Of a stretch of 64,000 bases of DNA, positions 17,089 through 25,942 are shown piece after piece. Origin of the DNA: Actinomyces trachealis (GTDB lineage Bacteria; Actinomycetota; Actinomycetes; Actinomycetales; Actinomycetaceae). The notes under the pieces are model-generated. The model was not told where the DNA came from. It did no database searches and worked only from the letters and a program-made list of their open reading frames with translations. Location of the stretch: NCBI RefSeq assembly GCF_015711475.1, contig NZ_CP065027.1, positions 930,001 to 994,000 of the forward strand, read 5' to 3'. The number at the start of each line of letters is the position of its first letter. Position 1 is the stretch's first letter. The translations under genes and the position numbers were made by a program.

Positions 17089-18045
17089 ATGAGCAACGCT
17101 GAACCAGACTTCCTTACCCGGCTGCTGAACCCGCCGCCCACCCAGAATATCCGCCCCCTGCCTACCACGGGACGGGCTGGTCGTAACCTCCCTGCCGCAG
17201 TTGGGGTGGCGGCAGCGCTGATCACGGTGCTGCTGGCCTCCTTGCTGATCAACAAGGCGCTGTTCGTGGTGGTGACGGTGCTGGCGGTCTGTGCCGCGTT
17301 GTGGGAACTAGCTGGGGCCTTCGCGGTGCGACGCATCCGCCTACCCCTGGGCCCACTGTGGCTGGGGGCACTGGGTATAGCCGAGTGCGCCTGGGCGGTG
17401 GGGGCGGAGGCTGCGTTCGGCGCCTACCTTGCCACCGTCGGTGCCTGCAGTTTGTGGAGCTTCTTGGAGCAGGCGGAGGCTGAGACCGGCACCATGCTGG
17501 AGCGCCCCGACTCTGGGGCGCCTCGCACCTACGCCCATGACGACCACCGTCGCTCCCGGTCGGTGGCCACGTTTGCTGCGATCTTCGCCGCCACCTACCT
17601 GCCTTTCCTGTCAGGCTTCGCGGTGCTGCTGTGCGGCCAGTACAACGGCGTCGGCAAGGTGCTGCTGCTGATCGGCCTGGCTGTCGCTAACGACACGGGC
17701 GGCTGGCTGGCGGGCATCACCTTGGGGCGCCACCCTATGGCGCCCTCGGTGTCCCCAAAGAAATCGTGGGAGGGTCTGGGAGGCTCCATGGTGGCAGCAA
17801 TCGCCGGAGGAGTCCTGGGCGTGTACCTGCTGGGCGGTGCCTGGTGGGCTGGCGCGCTGCTGGGCGCTGGGATCGTGGTTGTCTCCACCCTGGGTGACCT
17901 GGGGGAGTCTCTCATCAAACGCGACCTGGGGCTGAAGGACATGGGCACGCTACTGCCCGGACACGGTGGTGTGCTAGATCGCCTAGATTCGATCCTGGTG
18001 GCTGCCCCAGTGGTCTACCTGTTCAGCATACTGCTGCTGCCTTGA
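17089..18045 (+). CDS. cdsA: Phosphatidate cytidylyltransferase
   Basis: CDP-diacylglycerol synthase (318 aa), an integral membrane enzyme supplying CDP-DAG for phospholipid synthesis. The start ATG 17089 gives a polar N-terminal region of about 35 residues before the first membrane segment; about eight hydrophobic segments follow. The C-terminal signature is complete: STLGDLGESLIKRDLGLKD, then LPGHGGVLDRLDS. Position after frr is standard in actinobacteria. Confidence 0.95.
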   Translation: MSNAEPDFLTRLLNPPPTQNIRPLPTTGRAGRNLPAAVGVAAALITVLLASLLINKALFVVVTVLAVCAALWELAGAFAVRRIRLPLGPLWLGALGIAECAWAVGAEAAFGAYLATVGACSLWSFLEQAEAETGTMLERPDSGAPRTYAHDDHRRSRSVATFAAIFAATYLPFLSGFAVLLCGQYNGVGKVLLLIGLAVANDTGGWLAGITLGRHPMAPSVSPKKSWEGLGGSMVAAIAGGVLGVYLLGGAWWAGALLGAGIVVVSTLGDLGESLIKRDLGLKDMGTLLPGHGGVLDRLDSILVAAPVVYLFSILLLP

Positions 18046-18346
18046 GACCCCTCCGTGCTTAGGGATAGCCCCTCTTCCTCGTTCAGATGAGCAAGCGCCC
18101 AGCAGACAGTCAAACAGTGCCACCCTGCCCAAACGGGGACACCCATAGGTCTGGGTAATCAGCTCCGGTTCACGTGCGCCTCATACCTCAGGAACTAGGG
18201 TCCCGGCAGAGCATATGGTCAGGTTTGCCCCAGCCTTTTATATGCGGTCCGTGTGACGGTTGTGGACGCGCGGTGGCGTCTGGGCCGGGTAACCTCGTCT
18301 TGCACTCCCGTGTACCGCCCCACCCTCCCGGAAGGACCGTCTACTC
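18046..18346. other. Intergenic region before rlmN
   Basis: A 301-nt gap with no supported gene. It contains a TAACCT (18290-18295) candidate -10 for rlmN and an inverted pair GCATAT/ATATGC around 18211-18245. No clear terminator for cdsA was seen. Confidence 0.4.
18290..18295 (+). promoter_or_regulatory. Candidate rlmN -10 element
   Basis: TAACCT about 52 nt before the rlmN GTG, with the Shine-Dalgarno GGAAGGA at 18330-18336 in the leader. No good -35. Confidence 0.3.
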
Positions 18347-19621
18347 GTGACTCGCCCACCTGTGCCCCGCGGCAGCGGCATCCGGCCCCAGCCGCTCGCA
18401 CCACGTCGCAGTTCGGTGCGCCGCGACGCCGAGGTTCAGGTGATGCCCACGGACCAGCCCCCAGAGGGGGCTACCAGCCCGGAATCTCGCCCCCGCCTGT
18501 CCTTCGCGGTGCCGCCAGCCAAAGGCAAAGCGCCCCGTCACCTGGCCGACCTGGACCTGGCCGGACGCAAGGCAGCTCTCCAGGAAGCTGGCCTGCAAGC
18601 CTTCCGCGCCGACCAACTCTCCCGCCACTACTTCACGCGCTTCACCCGCGAGGCCGAGCAGATGACCGACCTGCCCGCCAGCCAGCGGGAGGCCCTGTGC
18701 GCAGAGATCCTGCCCGAACTCATACATGAGGTCCGGGCCCTGCGCGCCGACGGCGGCCGCACCATCAAGCACTTGTGGGAGCTGCACGACGGCGTGCGCG
18801 TTGAGTCCGTGCTCATGCGCTACCAGGACCGCACCACCCTGTGCGTCTCCTCCCAGGCTGGCTGCGGCATGGCCTGCCCCTTCTGCGCCACCGGGCAGAT
18901 GGGCTTGACTCGCAACCTGTCCACTGCGGAGATCGTGGAGCAGGTCCGTCACGCCGCACAGGTCTCCGCTCGCGGTGACCTGGCCGGTGGGCCTGCACGG
19001 CTGAGTAACGTCGTCTTCATGGGCATGGGAGAGCCCATGATCAACTACAAGAACGTGGTGGCTGCACTGCACCGGCTAATCGACCCTGCCCCAGAGGGCT
19101 TCGGTCTATCTGCCCGGTCCGTCACGGTCTCCACGGTGGGGCTGGTGCCCCTGATCAAGAAGCTCGCGGGGGAGGGGCTGCCAGTGACCCTGGCAGTGTC
19201 TTTGCACGCCCCCGACGACGAGTTGCGGGACGCCCTGATCCCCGTCAACTCAAAATGGAAGGTCGGTGAGCTGCTGGACGCGGCACATGAGTACTTCTGC
19301 ATTACCGGTCGGCGAGTGTCCATTGAGTATGCCCTGATCAAGGACATGAACGATCACCCCTGGCGCGCCCAGCTTCTAGCAGATGAGCTGAGCCGCCGTG
19401 GCCACGGGTGGGCCCACGTCAACCCCATCCCGTTGAATCCCACCCCCGGGTCCATCTGGACCTGCTCGGAGCGCGCTGTCCAAGAGCGCTTCGTGCAGAC
19501 TCTAAGGGATGCTGGGATCACGACGACGGTGCGTGACACACGCGGCAGCGACATTGAGGGCGCCTGCGGCCAGCTCGCCACCGAGGTACTGAATCAGGAG
19601 AGGGCAAGGACAGTCGTATGA
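18347..19621 (+). CDS. rlmN: Dual-specificity 23S rRNA/tRNA adenine C2-methyltransferase RlmN
   Basis: A radical-SAM methyltransferase (424 aa) that methylates C2 of A2503 in 23S rRNA and A37 in some tRNAs. The iron-sulfur motif CxxxCxxC is in [16 protein letters not shown] (about residues 176-191). [14 protein letters not shown] and the C-terminal catalytic Cys in IEGACGQLA are present. The N-terminus is about 60 residues longer than in many homologues (Pro/Arg-rich); an alternative start is the ATG at 18443. The ATGA overlap with the next gene indicates coupling. Confidence 0.95.
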   Translation: MTRPPVPRGSGIRPQPLAPRRSSVRRDAEVQVMPTDQPPEGATSPESRPRLSFAVPPAKGKAPRHLADLDLAGRKAALQEAGLQAFRADQLSRHYFTRFTREAEQMTDLPASQREALCAEILPELIHEVRALRADGGRTIKHLWELHDGVRVESVLMRYQDRTTLCVSSQAGCGMACPFCATGQMGLTRNLSTAEIVEQVRHAAQVSARGDLAGGPARLSNVVFMGMGEPMINYKNVVAALHRLIDPAPEGFGLSARSVTVSTVGLVPLIKKLAGEGLPVTLAVSLHAPDDELRDALIPVNSKWKVGELLDAAHEYFCITGRRVSIEYALIKDMNDHPWRAQLLADELSRRGHGWAHVNPIPLNPTPGSIWTCSERAVQERFVQTLRDAGITTTVRDTRGSDIEGACGQLATEVLNQERARTVV

Positions 19622-20166
19622 GCCAAGACATGTTCCCCAGGACGAAGTTTCGGCGTCTGGGATACCGGCCGGAGCAGGTCGATGGCTACTTCACTACCGC
19701 TCACGAGATCTACGAGGCTGGCGAGCTTGAGGAGATGGACTCCGAGGGCGTGCGCACCGTGGCTTTCTCCGTGGTGCCGGGCGGATACGACCCCGTGGCG
19801 GTGGACTCTGCCCTGGACCGCCTGGAGGCTGCCTTCCTCCAGCGCCGCCGCGCCGATTTTGTGGCAGAGCACGGCCGCAAGGCCTGGATGGACCGCGTCG
19901 CCCAGTTGGCGACCACCCTCTACCCCCGCCTTCTGCGCCCCGCCGGGAAGCGCTTCGCCCCCGCCCGTGGCAAGGGCTACCTGGTATCTGAAGTGGACGA
20001 CTTCATGGACCGGGTAGCCGCCTACTTCGACTCTGCCGCCTCCCTGTCCTCTGCCGAAGCCCGCACCATCACCTTTCGGGCTGGGCGCGGCAACAAGGCC
20101 TATGACGAGAAGAGCGTGGACCGCTACCTTGCGCGAGTCGTCGAGGTGCTTCTCAGCGTCGAGTGA
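19618..20166 (+). CDS. DivIVA-domain protein
   Basis: A 182-residue protein that repeats the short DivIVA motif (aromatic/Gly-Tyr, then V-D-x-aromatic) four times: [33 protein letters not shown] and [11 protein letters not shown]. DivIVA/Wag31-type domains bind curved membrane at poles and septa. Here the long coiled coil of true DivIVA is missing, so this is a small DivIVA-domain protein, not Wag31. It overlaps rlmN by four bases and precedes dxr after 13 nt. Function unknown; a membrane-localising adaptor is a reasonable guess. Confidence 0.8.
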   Translation: MSQDMFPRTKFRRLGYRPEQVDGYFTTAHEIYEAGELEEMDSEGVRTVAFSVVPGGYDPVAVDSALDRLEAAFLQRRRADFVAEHGRKAWMDRVAQLATTLYPRLLRPAGKRFAPARGKGYLVSEVDDFMDRVAAYFDSAASLSSAEARTITFRAGRGNKAYDEKSVDRYLARVVEVLLSVE

Positions 20167-20179
20167 GATCCTCACACCC

Positions 20180-21469
20180 GTGACCACAACTCCCCACAGC
20201 ACCCACGCTGGGCAGCCCACCAACCCAGGATCCCTGCTGATCCTAGGCTCCACCGGCTCCATCGGCACCCAAGCCCTCGACGTCGTCGACCGGCTCGCAC
20301 AAGATGGGCTGGCTCCACGCGTGATCGGGCTGGCTGCCGGTGGCGTCCGCGCCGAGCTGATTGCTATACAGGCTCATAACCACCAGGTGCCCTTCCTAGC
20401 CCTGGCTGATCCGGCCGCCCAAGCGCCGGTAGAGGCCGCCCTAGCAGCAGTAGCGGAGCGTACCGGCCAACCCAGCCCCGTCACCCAGATCCTCACCGGC
20501 CCCGACGCCGCCACCGAGCTGATCACCGTCAGCGGCGTGAACGTGGGGGACACGGTCCTCAACGGCATCACCGGCTCCGTGGGCCTGCTGCCCACTCTCG
20601 CTGCCCTGCGCTCGGGTGCCACCCTGGCACTGGCCAACAAAGAATCTCTGGTGGTTGGTGGGTCCCTGGTTAAAGCCGCCCTGCACCACCCCGGTCAGGT
20701 GGTTCCGGTGGACTCCGAGCACTCCGCCATCGCTCAGGCCCTCCTGTCCGGCAGGCACGAACGCGGCCTGACCAGCCCCGTCGTCACCGGTAACACGGAG
20801 GTGCGCCGTCTGGTGCTGACCGCCTCCGGTGGGCCCTTCCGGGGGCGCGACCTGCGGGAGCTGGCCGGGGTCACTGCCGCACAGGCCCTGGCCCACCCCA
20901 CCTGGGCCATGGGGCCGGTGGTCACCGTCAACTCCTCTACCCTCATCAACAAGGGCTTAGAGCTGATCGAGGCGCACTTGCTCTTTGACATCCCCCCGGC
21001 GGACATCACCGTGGTGGTCCACCCACAGTCGGTGATCCACTCCATGGTGGAGTTCCGCGACGGTGCCACCATCGCCCAAGCCAGCCCCCCAGACATGCGC
21101 CTGCCTATCGCCCTGGGCCTGACCTGGCCAGGCCGCCCAGAACTGTCCGGTCTGGTCACCCCCAACGACTGGTCCACGCCCCTGGCCTGGAGCTTCGAGC
21201 CGCTGGACGAAACCACTTTCCCCGCCATCGGCCTGGCCCGCCACGCCGTCGCCACTTCCGCCACCCATCCGGCAGTGCTCAATGCTGCCAACGAGCAGGC
21301 CGTGGCCGCCTTCCTGGACGGGCGCCTGCGCTGGGTGGACATCGTTGCGGTGGACACCACCGTCGTAGAGTCCCATTCGGGCCAGTCCGACCCCACCCTG
21401 GAGGACGTGCTGGCCGCCGAGACTTGGGCCCGCGCCCAGGCCGACGCGTTGATCTCCAAGTTAACCTGA
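20180..21469 (+). CDS. dxr: 1-deoxy-D-xylulose-5-phosphate reductoisomerase
   Basis: DXR (429 aa) makes 2-C-methyl-erythritol 4-phosphate with NADPH, the first committed MEP-pathway step. GTG 20180 is chosen because NADPH motif LGSTGSIGTQALDVV then lies about 17 residues in. The metal/substrate motifs ANKESLVVGG, PVDSEHSAIAQ and MVEFRDGATIAQASPPDMR are intact. Its pathway partner ispG lies 1.9 kb downstream, separated by rseP. Confidence 0.96.
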   Translation: MTTTPHSTHAGQPTNPGSLLILGSTGSIGTQALDVVDRLAQDGLAPRVIGLAAGGVRAELIAIQAHNHQVPFLALADPAAQAPVEAALAAVAERTGQPSPVTQILTGPDAATELITVSGVNVGDTVLNGITGSVGLLPTLAALRSGATLALANKESLVVGGSLVKAALHHPGQVVPVDSEHSAIAQALLSGRHERGLTSPVVTGNTEVRRLVLTASGGPFRGRDLRELAGVTAAQALAHPTWAMGPVVTVNSSTLINKGLELIEAHLLFDIPPADITVVVHPQSVIHSMVEFRDGATIAQASPPDMRLPIALGLTWPGRPELSGLVTPNDWSTPLAWSFEPLDETTFPAIGLARHAVATSATHPAVLNAANEQAVAAFLDGRLRWVDIVAVDTTVVESHSGQSDPTLEDVLAAETWARAQADALISKLT

Positions 21470-21485
21470 CAGGAGCAGACACCAC

Positions 21486-22799
21486 ATGAACTTGTCCTAC
21501 CTGCTGGGCATCCTGATCCTGGTGATCGGCCTGGCCCTATCCGTTGCCCTCCACGAACTGGGGCACATGATCCCCGCCAAGCTCTTTGGCGTGAAGGTTT
21601 CTGAATACTTCATCGGCTTTGGCCCCAAGATTTGGTCCACCAAGCGCGGGGAAACGGAGTACGGCGTCAAGGCTCTCTGGTTTGGAGGCTACGTGCGGCT
21701 CCTTGGCATGCTGCCCCCAGCCCCAGAGGGAAAGCCGGACAAACCCGGCTCCCTGGTGGCGGAGTCCCGCAAGCAGGCTCTATCCGAGCTGGGCCCGGAC
21801 GAGCAGTACCGCGCGTTCTACCGGTTGAGCGTCCCCAAGAAGCTTGTGGTGATGGCTGGAGGCATCCTCACCAACCTTGCCTTAGGCATCATCGTGCTCG
21901 CGTTCGCTGTGGGTGTGGTGGGCATTCCCGGGCACACTAACACTCTGGGCTCGGTCAGTGAGTGCCTCAAAACGGACCTCACTGACACCTCCGCCTGCAC
22001 CCATGCTGACCCAGTTTCCCCTGCCGCGACCGCAGGTTTCCAGATGGGGGACCAGATCGTCTCCTGGGGTGGCGAGAGTGTCAACAACTGGGCGGACGTA
22101 CAGGCGGCGATCAAATCCAGCGGCACCAGTCCCACCCAGGTGGTGGTGCGCCGCGGTGGCGCCGAGCAGACCCTCAGCGTCACCGCTACCGAGGTGCAGC
22201 GGCCAGTCTTCGACGACGCCGGGCAGCCGGTCCTGGACGCTGCTGGCAAGCCTGTCACAGAGCCGCGCCCCTACGTGGGGATCGGCCCGACCCTAGGCAG
22301 TATCCCGCAGCCCACCTCCGCCCTGCCCAGCGTGATTGGCACTGCTGTGGGGGGCACCCTTAAGGCGATTTTCTCGCTTCCGGTGGGCTTGTACCACGCT
22401 GTCGCTGCTGGCTTGGGCCTAGAGCAGCGCTCCAGCGACGGCGTAATCGGGCTGGTGGGCATTGGTCGCATAGCCGGGGAGGCCGCCAGTGCAGGCTCCA
22501 CCACCGGCCCTACAGCGGTCCCGCTGTCAGTGCGCGCCTTCTACCTGCTCTCCCTGCTGGGATCTCTGAATCTGGCGTTGTTCGCATTTAATCTGATCCC
22601 GCTGCTGCCTCTCGATGGTGGCCACGTGGCTGGTGCCCTGTGGGAGGGCGCACGGCGGCGCCTGGCCTTGGCGCAGGGGCGGCCCGACCCCGGCCCGGTG
22701 GACACCGCCAAAATGCTGCCGGTAGGGCAGGTGGTCTTTGGGCTGTTGATCGTTATGACCTTGGTGCTCGTCTGGGTAGATGTGGTGGCCCCGGTCTGA
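21486..22799 (+). CDS. rseP: Site-2 protease family membrane metalloprotease (RseP/Rip1 type)
   Basis: An intramembrane zinc protease of the M50 family (437 aa), which cleaves anti-sigma factors or signal-peptide remnants within the membrane. HELGH lies at residues 23-27 inside the first membrane segment. A PDZ domain spans about 170-260. The second zinc-ligand motif is NLIPLLPLDGGHVAG (about 370-384). AGGAG precedes the ATG. The order dxr-rseP-ispG is the standard actinobacterial one. Confidence 0.95.
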   Translation: MNLSYLLGILILVIGLALSVALHELGHMIPAKLFGVKVSEYFIGFGPKIWSTKRGETEYGVKALWFGGYVRLLGMLPPAPEGKPDKPGSLVAESRKQALSELGPDEQYRAFYRLSVPKKLVVMAGGILTNLALGIIVLAFAVGVVGIPGHTNTLGSVSECLKTDLTDTSACTHADPVSPAATAGFQMGDQIVSWGGESVNNWADVQAAIKSSGTSPTQVVVRRGGAEQTLSVTATEVQRPVFDDAGQPVLDAAGKPVTEPRPYVGIGPTLGSIPQPTSALPSVIGTAVGGTLKAIFSLPVGLYHAVAAGLGLEQRSSDGVIGLVGIGRIAGEAASAGSTTGPTAVPLSVRAFYLLSLLGSLNLALFAFNLIPLLPLDGGHVAGALWEGARRRLALAQGRPDPGPVDTAKMLPVGQVVFGLLIVMTLVLVWVDVVAPV

Positions 22800-23073
22800 G
22801 CCGGGCGCCGGTGGTGCTGCTGTCCGGCATCTGGGTCTGGATGGCAGTTGACACGGTGCTGGACGCGTTGATGCCTCTAGCGGATGGGGTTGCGGAGGCT
22901 TGATGGTGGTCACCACCTGGATGCTCTTGGTACCGCTGACCCGCTGATGCTCTTAGCAAGGCTGGTCATTGCCGTTCTAGTGACCATCTCATGCAATACG
23001 GCGTGCTGGCGTAAGCTGCCCTGGTCTATTCCCGCCGCAGTTCCTTGAGGTTTCGCTCAAGCTGCTGTTAGCG

Positions 23074-23280
23074 GTGACGCTCGACTTTGGGGACACTGGT
23101 GACACCTGCTCGGTGATGCTTGAACACGGATGGACGCCGCAGGCTGAGCAGACTGTCCTGCAGGCCTTAGTGATCGGCACGATCGTCGGCGCGATGCTGC
23201 TCCTAGTGGTAGTGATCGTTGACCTGGCCCAGTCCATCGGGGCCAAGCGCCACCAGCGGCACTGCCTGCTCCCTCACTGA
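23074..23280 (+). CDS. Possible small single-pass membrane protein
   Basis: An open frame of 68 codons from GTG 23074 (or 54 from ATG 23116). The C-terminal half is a clear membrane segment ([20 protein letters not shown]) followed by a basic tail with repeated Lys/Arg/His, giving a positive-inside topology. There is no convincing Shine-Dalgarno for either start and no family that I recognise. It may be real or chance hydrophobicity. Confidence 0.3.
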   Translation: MTLDFGDTGDTCSVMLEHGWTPQAEQTVLQALVIGTIVGAMLLLVVVIVDLAQSIGAKRHQRHCLLPH

Positions 23281-23347
23281 ACCTGCCAGCCACGAGAATG
23301 AGGCCACACACGGCCTGCGGGCAGGACGGTACTGGTACCACCAGTGC

Positions 23348-23353
23348 CATACT
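23348..23353 (+). promoter_or_regulatory. Possible ispG -10 element, leaderless arrangement
   Basis: CATACT ends 6 nt before the GTG at 23360. It matches the common spacing, with C at position one. Confidence 0.4.
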
Positions 23354-23359
23354 GTGCTG

Positions 23360-24544
23360 GTGACTGAAGTGATCTCCCTTGGAATCCCCACCACTCGCGA
23401 GGATCGTCCCGTCCTCGCGCGACGCAAGCCCACCCGCAAGGTGAGGGTCGGCAACCTCTACGTCGGCGGCGACGCACCAGTCACGGTGCAGTCCATGACC
23501 ACCACCAAAACCCACGACATTGGCTCCACCCTTCAGCAGATTGCCGAACTCACGGCCGCCGGTTGTGACATCGTGCGCGTTGCCTGCCCCACAGATAAGG
23601 ACGCCGCGGCCCTGCCGATCATCGCCAAGCAGTCCCGCATCCCCGTCATCGCGGACATCCACTTCAATCCCAAGTATGTCTACGCCGCCATTGACGCAGG
23701 CTGTGGTGCCGTGCGCGTCAACCCCGGCAACATCCGCAAGTTCGATGACCAGGTGGCCGGAATCTGCCAGGCCGCCTCTGACGCCGGGGTGTCCCTGCGC
23801 ATCGGGGTCAACGCGGGCAGCCTGGACCCGCGCCTGCTCAAGAAGTACGGCAAGGCCACCCCGGAGGCCCTGGTGGAATCCGCCGTGTGGGAAGCCAGCC
23901 TCTTTGAAGAGTGCGGCTTCCGCGACTTCAAGATCTCCGTGAAGCACCACGACGTGGTCACCATGGTGCAGGCGTATCGGATGCTCAGCGAGCAGGGGGA
24001 CTGGCCCCTGCACCTCGGCGTCACCGAGGCCGGGCCTGCCTTCCAGGGCACCATCAAGTCCTGTGCCGCCTTCGGTGTCCTGCTGGCTGAAGGAATTGGG
24101 GACACCATCCGCGTATCCCTGTCCGCCCCTCCGGTTGAGGAGGTTAAGGTCGGCACCAAGCTCTTGGAGTTCATGGGCCTGCGTGAGCGCAAGCTGGAGA
24201 TCGTCTCCTGCCCTTCCTGCGGTCGCGCCCAGGTAGACGTGTGGACCCTGGCCGAGCAGGTGGAGGAGGGCCTCAAAGGCATTGAGGCGCCCCTGCGCGT
24301 GGCCGTCATGGGTTGTGTGGTGAACGGCCCTGGGGAGGCCCGCGAAGCTGACCTCGGCTGTGCCTCCGGCAACGGTAAGGGGCAGATCTTTGTGCGCGGG
24401 CAGGTCGTACAGACCGTCCCCGAGGACCAGGTCGTGGAAACTCTCCTCCAGCACGCCCAGGAGATGGCGGACAAGATGCGCGCCGAGTCCGGCCAGGAGG
24501 CCCTGGCCGGTTCGCACCCCGTCGTGGTCACCTCCGGCGCCTGA
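23360..24544 (+). CDS. ispG: 4-hydroxy-3-methylbut-2-enyl diphosphate synthase
   Basis: IspG/GcpE (394 aa) converts the cyclic diphosphate MEcPP to HMBPP using a 4Fe-4S cluster, the penultimate MEP-pathway step. Motifs: [14 protein letters not shown] near residue 40, [15 protein letters not shown], and the cluster cysteines in [11 protein letters not shown] and [17 protein letters not shown] 23360 is preferred for family length and the -10 spacing; GTG 23354 is also in frame. The adjacent GNAT gene is a conserved neighbour. Confidence 0.96.
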   Translation: MTEVISLGIPTTREDRPVLARRKPTRKVRVGNLYVGGDAPVTVQSMTTTKTHDIGSTLQQIAELTAAGCDIVRVACPTDKDAAALPIIAKQSRIPVIADIHFNPKYVYAAIDAGCGAVRVNPGNIRKFDDQVAGICQAASDAGVSLRIGVNAGSLDPRLLKKYGKATPEALVESAVWEASLFEECGFRDFKISVKHHDVVTMVQAYRMLSEQGDWPLHLGVTEAGPAFQGTIKSCAAFGVLLAEGIGDTIRVSLSAPPVEEVKVGTKLLEFMGLRERKLEIVSCPSCGRAQVDVWTLAEQVEEGLKGIEAPLRVAVMGCVVNGPGEAREADLGCASGNGKGQIFVRGQVVQTVPEDQVVETLLQHAQEMADKMRAESGQEALAGSHPVVVTSGA

Positions 24545-24574
24545 ACTAGACACCGGGACAGCGGAGGAGCGGCG

Positions 24575-25552
24575 ATGAGCTTCCTGGAACGCCGCCTAAG
24601 CGCCGTCAGCCCCGAGCACGCCTCCGGGATCCTGAAACTGTGCGGGCAGGACCCGATCATGGGCCTGCCCCTGGCACAGCAGGTTATGCGCTGGCGCCAG
24701 TGGGGGCGCGGCGATGTGGTGGTCCTGGGGCGCCAGGCGGCGCCACGCGCGGCAGCCTGGGCCACCAGTTCATTCATGCCCTTCGGTTTGGCCAACCGTC
24801 CCGAGCTGGGGCACGCCGCCTTGAGCAAGGCGGAACTTCACTCACTGGCTGAGCATGCGCGCCCACGCCTGACCCGCCGCGGCTCCGTCATGGGCCCAGA
24901 GGCTGACGTGCAGGCCGTGTGGCCCCAGCTCCAGGACGCGGGCATGCGGGCTTTGGCGGAACGGTGGAACCAGCCCATGCTGCTGGCACCGGACCCCTCC
25001 GACCTGCGCAGCGTGTTCGACCAGCTCCTGCGTGAGCGCCCCAAGCTGACGCCAGTGGCAGCCGCCTTGCGACCGGCCGCACCAGGGGAGGAGGACATCG
25101 TCCTGCCAGCCTCCGTAGAGATGTTTATCCACGAGGTTGGTTACGACCCCATGACCAGCGGTGGCGCCTACGCCCGGCATGTCGGCGAACTCGTGCGCAT
25201 GGGCCGCACCTATGTGGTTCTTGACGACGGCGCTGGCAATCCAGTGCCTCCTGGAGTTCCGGGCGCGCAGGTGGCTTTCAAAGCTGACTTGGGCTGCCTG
25301 TGGCAGCGGCCCTCAGACTGGTGGCGTGGGGGAGTCAGCCAGATTACCGGTGTGTGGACCCGCCCAGACCTGCGGGGCCGGGGTGTCGCCGCCGTAGCCC
25401 TAGCCCGAATGGTGCAGCGTGTGCGCGAGGAGCACTTGGACGGCTGGGGACAGGTGAGCCTGTACGCCAACGACTTCAACACCGCGGCACTAGGCCTCTA
25501 TGAACGCCTGAGCTTTAGACGGTACGGCACCTTCGCGACCCTCCTGCTGTAA
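24575..25552 (+). CDS. GNAT family N-acetyltransferase with DUF4081-type N-terminal domain
   Basis: A 325-residue protein of the actinobacterial type that has an N-terminal DUF4081-like domain (about 1-150) and a C-terminal GNAT domain (about 170-325). The acetyl-CoA binding segment is TRPDLRGRGVAAVALARMV, and the end NDFNTAALGLYERLSFRRYG is a typical GNAT motif B region. The gene follows ispG by 30 nt with GGAGGAG before the ATG, the same neighbourhood as in most actinobacteria. Substrate unknown. Confidence 0.9.
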   Translation: MSFLERRLSAVSPEHASGILKLCGQDPIMGLPLAQQVMRWRQWGRGDVVVLGRQAAPRAAAWATSSFMPFGLANRPELGHAALSKAELHSLAEHARPRLTRRGSVMGPEADVQAVWPQLQDAGMRALAERWNQPMLLAPDPSDLRSVFDQLLRERPKLTPVAAALRPAAPGEEDIVLPASVEMFIHEVGYDPMTSGGAYARHVGELVRMGRTYVVLDDGAGNPVPPGVPGAQVAFKADLGCLWQRPSDWWRGGVSQITGVWTRPDLRGRGVAAVALARMVQRVREEHLDGWGQVSLYANDFNTAALGLYERLSFRRYGTFATLLL

Positions 25553-25630
25553 CCAGCGCACCCCGGATGGGCGGTATCGCGCTGTAGATGGGCGTATCGG
25601 GCAGGTGCTCAGGCCGGTCGGTCTCGTACC

Positions 25631-25888
25631 TCAGCCCGGCTGCACAGCGACGACGGCGCCGCGTGCTCTCGCAGGCAGGTCCACCATTACGGTGTCACCA
25701 CTGGTCAGGTGGTGGCCGCGGCGGGTCTCCACCTCGCCGTTGACGGTCACGTCCCCGGACTGGATCGCCACGCGCGCCTCCGCTCCGTCCTCCACCAGGC
25801 CCGCCAGCTTCAGGAATTGCCCCAGCTTGATCTCCCCACGGACGGGGATGGCGGGCAGATCCGGCTGCCTACGCTGCTTGGTGCTCAC
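25631..25888 (-). CDS. S4-domain RNA-binding protein
   Basis: A small S4-like protein (85 aa from GTG 25888) of the YbcJ/RlbA type. The S4 fold begins at [20 protein letters not shown] and includes [19 protein letters not shown]. It probably binds structured RNA such as rRNA or tRNA; exact role unknown. Longer upstream starts read through a His/Pro/Cys stretch that does not look coding, and CATGAT lies 6 nt before this GTG, so the short form is preferred. It is divergent from proS with 54 nt between. Confidence 0.85.
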   Translation of the reverse strand: MSTKQRRQPDLPAIPVRGEIKLGQFLKLAGLVEDGAEARVAIQSGDVTVNGEVETRRGHHLTSGDTVMVDLPARARGAVVAVQPG

Positions 25889-25894
25889 CGGCAC

Positions 25895-25900
25895 ATCATG
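25895..25900 (-). promoter_or_regulatory. Possible -10 of the S4 gene, leaderless arrangement
   Basis: CATGAT on the minus strand, ending 6 nt before the GTG at 25888. Confidence 0.35.
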
Positions 25901-25929
25901 GCAGGGGCCGGGCAGGTGCGCCAGGCACG

Positions 25930-25935
25930 TAGGAT
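25930..25935 (+). promoter_or_regulatory. -10 element of proS, leaderless arrangement
   Basis: TAGGAT ends 7 nt before the GTG at 25943; no Shine-Dalgarno is visible. Supports the GTG start that yields [17 protein letters not shown], the family N-terminus. Confidence 0.6.
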
Positions 25936-25942
25936 CACCCTC

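Larger units (their letters stand above)
22800..23353. other. Gap between rseP and ispG
   Basis: A 554-nt region, where these two genes are usually close together. It contains one small hydrophobic open frame (23074-23280), the palindrome GGTGGTCACCACC (near 22905), a small stem TGGTCA/TGACCA (about 22964-22988) and the stem CTTGAG/CTCAAG (near 23047). A TTGACA occurs at 22848-22853 without a good -10. Confidence 0.4.

Noticed and set aside
13478..18229. Shared 14-mer TGGTCAGGTTTGCC upstream of rpsB and rlmN
   Set aside because: Several exact 14-mer matches are expected by chance in 64 kb of biased composition, and the sites have different positions relative to candidate -10 elements.
23057..24553. 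Long antisense frame (498 codons) opposite ispG
   Set aside because: It mirrors the codon pattern of ispG and its translation is low complexity with no domain.
25566..25605. Near-direct repeat GATGGGCGGTATCG / GATGGGCGTATCG
   Set aside because: Only two imperfect copies in a short convergent gap; too little to assign a role.
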